Source of the DNA: Akkermansia muciniphila
GTDB taxonomy: Bacteria; Pseudomonadota; Gammaproteobacteria; Burkholderiales; Burkholderiaceae_C
NCBI GenBank assembly: GCA_943331105.2
Contig: CALQKH020000005.1
Coordinates: 62,001-126,000 of the forward strand
Direction: 5' to 3'
DNA length: 64,000 bases
Made by a program: the position numbers and the translations under genes. Positions 61,900 through 64,000 of this stretch are shown in pieces (the stretch's first letter is position 1; each line of letters opens with the position of its first letter). The notes under the pieces are model-generated. The model saw only the letters and a program-made list of their open reading frames with translations. It searched no databases and had not been told where the DNA came from.

Positions 61900-63339
61900 T
61901 CACGCAACGTAATGTGTGAATTTGGTGTCAAGGAAGGCCTCCATTCCCTCAATGCCAGATTCACTGCCGTAGCCGCTGTCTTTGACTCCACCAAAAGGCG
62001 CTTCTGGTACAGAAACGCCCATGCCGTTGATGGCCAGGCTGCCCACTTCAAGACGCTCTGAGACCGACAAGATGGTTTTCGCCGAATCAGTGAACAAATA
62101 GCCAGCCAACCCATAGGGATTGTTGTTGGCCATTCCAAGGGCTTGTTCCAATGTTTCGTAGGGCATGGCGCTCGCTACAGGCCCAAAGGGCTCTTCTGTC
62201 AACACAGGTGCATTCAGCGGCACATCAGCCAGCAAGGTTGGAGCTACAAAGCTGCCTTGCTCTGGCGCCAAGCCCGTCACAGAGCGAGCCCCCATAGCGA
62301 CAGAACGTTCGATGAGGTCGCGTACCGCCGATTGCCGCCGTGTACTCGCCACAGGGCCCATTTGAGTGCTGCTTTCAATACCCGAACCCACTCGCAAAGC
62401 CTGCATGGCTGCGCCAAAGGCATCCAAAAAATCGCCGTAGATTCGCTTTTCCACATAGAAGCGCGTCGGAGCCAAACAGGCCTGGCCTGCGTTGCGAAAC
62501 TTGTGTTGGACCATCAAATTGACTGCACGCTGCAGGTCAGTGTCGCCACAAATGATCACTGGGGCGTGCCCACCCAACTCCAATGTGATGCGCTTGAGGT
62601 GCTGCGCTGCCATGCCCGCCAAATGACGCCCCACGGGGACTGAGCCGGTGAATGTAACTTTCCGGATGATGGGAGACCGAATAAGGATCTCTGACACTTC
62701 ACTGGGAACGCCGTAGATCAATTGCAAAACACCAGCCGGCAATTCTTGATTAAGGCACTCGACCATGGCTGCTACGCTAGCTGGCGTTTCTTCGGCCCCT
62801 TTGACGATGATGGAGCAGCCAGCTGCCAAGGCTCCGCCAATTTTGCGTGCTGACAAAACCAAGGGGAAATTCCATGGCGAAAAAGCAGCCACCGGACCGA
62901 CTGGAAATTTGAGCACGTCCATTCGGCTGTTGGGTAAACGTGCTGGGACCACTCGCCCATAGACACGTCGCGCTTCTTCGGCATACCACTTGATCAGGTC
63001 GGCAGCCATGGCACATTCAGCCCGCGCTTCAGCCAAAGGCTTACCTTGCTCCAAAGTCAACAAGGTGGCAATGCGTTCTGTGTTTTCACGCAAACGAGCA
63101 ACCCCACGCTCGAGCCTTGCACACCGATCATGGGCGGGCACTTGGCGCCAATGCTCAAAAGCCTTTTGCGTTGTTTGCAAGGCCAATTGCAGGTCATCCG
63201 TGCTGGCAAGCCCCAATTCTCCCAGTAACTCACCGTTGGCAGGATTTCGAACTGGCGAGCGTTGGGCATGGCTACCCAATCGCCACTCGCCACCCAACAA
63301 CATGGGTGGGCATTCGTAAGTCAAAGTGGTGGTGCTCAT
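61900..63339 (-). CDS. NAD(P)-dependent aldehyde dehydrogenase (succinate-semialdehyde type)
   Basis: 479 residues from ATG 63339, which overlaps the SDR stop (ATGA). Catalytic Cys is in FRNAGQACLAPTRFYV and the general base Glu in LELGGHAPVII; FTGSVPVGRHL binds NAD; AFSPWNFPL contains the oxyanion Asn. The EEPFGPVAS and PFGGVKDSGYGSESG motifs close the fold. It oxidises a semialdehyde or aldehyde to an acid. Translational coupling to an SDR suggests alcohol-to-aldehyde-to-acid oxidation of one compound. Confidence 0.9.
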   Translation of the reverse strand: MSTTTLTYECPPMLLGGEWRLGSHAQRSPVRNPANGELLGELGLASTDDLQLALQTTQKAFEHWRQVPAHDRCARLERGVARLRENTERIATLLTLEQGKPLAEARAECAMAADLIKWYAEEARRVYGRVVPARLPNSRMDVLKFPVGPVAAFSPWNFPLVLSARKIGGALAAGCSIIVKGAEETPASVAAMVECLNQELPAGVLQLIYGVPSEVSEILIRSPIIRKVTFTGSVPVGRHLAGMAAQHLKRITLELGGHAPVIICGDTDLQRAVNLMVQHKFRNAGQACLAPTRFYVEKRIYGDFLDAFGAAMQALRVGSGIESSTQMGPVASTRRQSAVRDLIERSVAMGARSVTGLAPEQGSFVAPTLLADVPLNAPVLTEEPFGPVASAMPYETLEQALGMANNNPYGLAGYLFTDSAKTILSVSERLEVGSLAINGMGVSVPEAPFGGVKDSGYGSESGIEGMEAFLDTKFTHYVA

Positions 63340-64000
63340 ATGTTGCGTCCCCCATCTACATCCAAACAAACGCCGGTAAGGAAACTCGCATCATCTGATG
63401 CAAGGAAAGCTACAGCTGAAGCCACATCATTGGGCTGGGTAAAACGTCCGAGAGGGATACGCGCAAGAAATTTTTCTCTGTTAGCGGGGGTGTCCTCCAT
63501 GCCCATGAAGTCGGCCATCATTGGGGTTTCACCGATCATGGGATTGACCGCATTGATGCGAATACCCCCTCGAGCAAATTCCAGAGCCAACCCCTTGGTA
63601 ATGTTGATCATGGCCGCTTTGCTTCCGCTGTACCAAGTTAACCCAGGCCCTGGCCGTACACCAGTGGTGGACGCAACGTTGACCATCACGCCATGACCTT
63701 GTGCCGTGAAGTGTGGCAAAGCGAACTGCGCTGACCAATAGAGACTTTTCAGATTTACTCTATAAACTCGGTCAAACTCTTCTTCGGTCACTTGTAAAGC
63801 GGGCTTATTGCGGTGGGTAGTGCCAGCGTTATTGACAACAATATGCAGCCCACCTAGTTGCTCGATGCTGCTAGCCACCATGCTTTGGTAATCCGCCTGT
63901 TGTGCCACATCGCACGGCATGGCCGCTGCACGGCCGCCTGCTGCGGTCAATTCAGCGGCCATTCGATTTGCCCCTTCAGCATTCAGGTCGGCAACCATCA
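63336..64000 (-). CDS. SDR family oxidoreductase, C-terminal part (5' end outside window)
   Basis: At least 221 residues; the glycine-rich NAD motif lies beyond the window edge, and the ATG at 63998 is internal. Visible: NNAGTTHRNKPAL, NVASTTGVRPGPG with the catalytic Ser, WYSGSKAAM as YxxxK, and a C-terminal GVCLDVDGGRNI. It is a classical dehydrogenase of the FabG-like kind, acting on an alcohol that the coupled aldehyde dehydrogenase may then oxidise. Confidence 0.9.
   Translation of the reverse strand, partial: MVADLNAEGANRMAAELTAAGGRAAAMPCDVAQQADYQSMVASSIEQLGGLHIVVNNAGTTHRNKPALQVTEEEFDRVYRVNLKSLYWSAQFALPHFTAQGHGVMVNVASTTGVRPGPGLTWYSGSKAAMINITKGLALEFARGGIRINAVNPMIGETPMMADFMGMEDTPANREKFLARIPLGRFTQPNDVASAVAFLASDDASFLTGVCLDVDGGRNI

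Overview
The window reads as chromosome of a betaproteobacterium in Burkholderiales, most likely the family Comamonadaceae (freshwater Limnohabitans, Rhodoferax or Polaromonas type). The grounds are the high G+C, the housekeeping neighbourhoods (ileS-lspA; trxB / ftsK-lolA-rarA; rpmB-rpmG beside a fatty-acid desaturase), four Bug/TctC periplasmic binding proteins, many CoA-dependent catabolic genes, and an intergenic repeat of a type I associate with this family. This placement is an inference from gene content; no rRNA gene is present.

Layout. 1-9.4 kb: 3' part of a gamma-glutamyltransferase gene, an exported alpha/beta hydrolase, two EamA permeases, an SDR lacking the usual catalytic pair, a class II aldolase divergent from a LysR regulator, a quinone oxidoreductase and a class V aminotransferase. 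8.9-15.2 kb: lspA, ileS, ribF, an HNH protein and an exported ATP-dependent DNA ligase. 15.4-17.7 kb: an acyl-CoA dehydrogenase pair resembling pimeloyl-CoA dehydrogenase PimC/PimD. 17.8-27.6 kb: purN, a DUF1653 gene, an RsmB-like methyltransferase, desaturase, rpmG, rpmB, trxB, ftsK, lolA, rarA. 27.8-31.4 kb: livHMGF without its binding protein. 31.4-39.1 kb: Bug proteins, an oxidoreductase, an epimerase, an S4 protein, a sulfatase and a second LysR / class II aldolase neighbourhood.

39.2 to about 44.5 kb is a small integrated element. It begins at a tRNA-Leu gene reduced to its 3' half and carries a tyrosine integrase, a DUF4224 protein, a 69-residue protein and a large primase-helicase. 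Unusual repeats flank its replication gene. No intact tRNA-Leu was found on the other side, so the right boundary is not fixed.

45.5-49.7 kb: sulfatase-cupin pair, Bug protein and LysR regulator. 49.8-59.7 kb: a nine-gene minus-strand run, badH-badI-aliB-aliA-bug-badK-acyl-CoA dehydrogenase-etfB-etfA, with a divergent MarR gene (badR-like). In Rhodopseudomonas palustris this enzyme set turns cyclohexanecarboxylate into pimeloyl-CoA. Here the run also carries a solute-binding protein and a dedicated electron-transfer flavoprotein. The distant PimC/PimD-like pair could take up the product. 59.8-64 kb: two DUF202 membrane proteins, a third sulfatase, an aldehyde dehydrogenase and an SDR gene cut by the window end.
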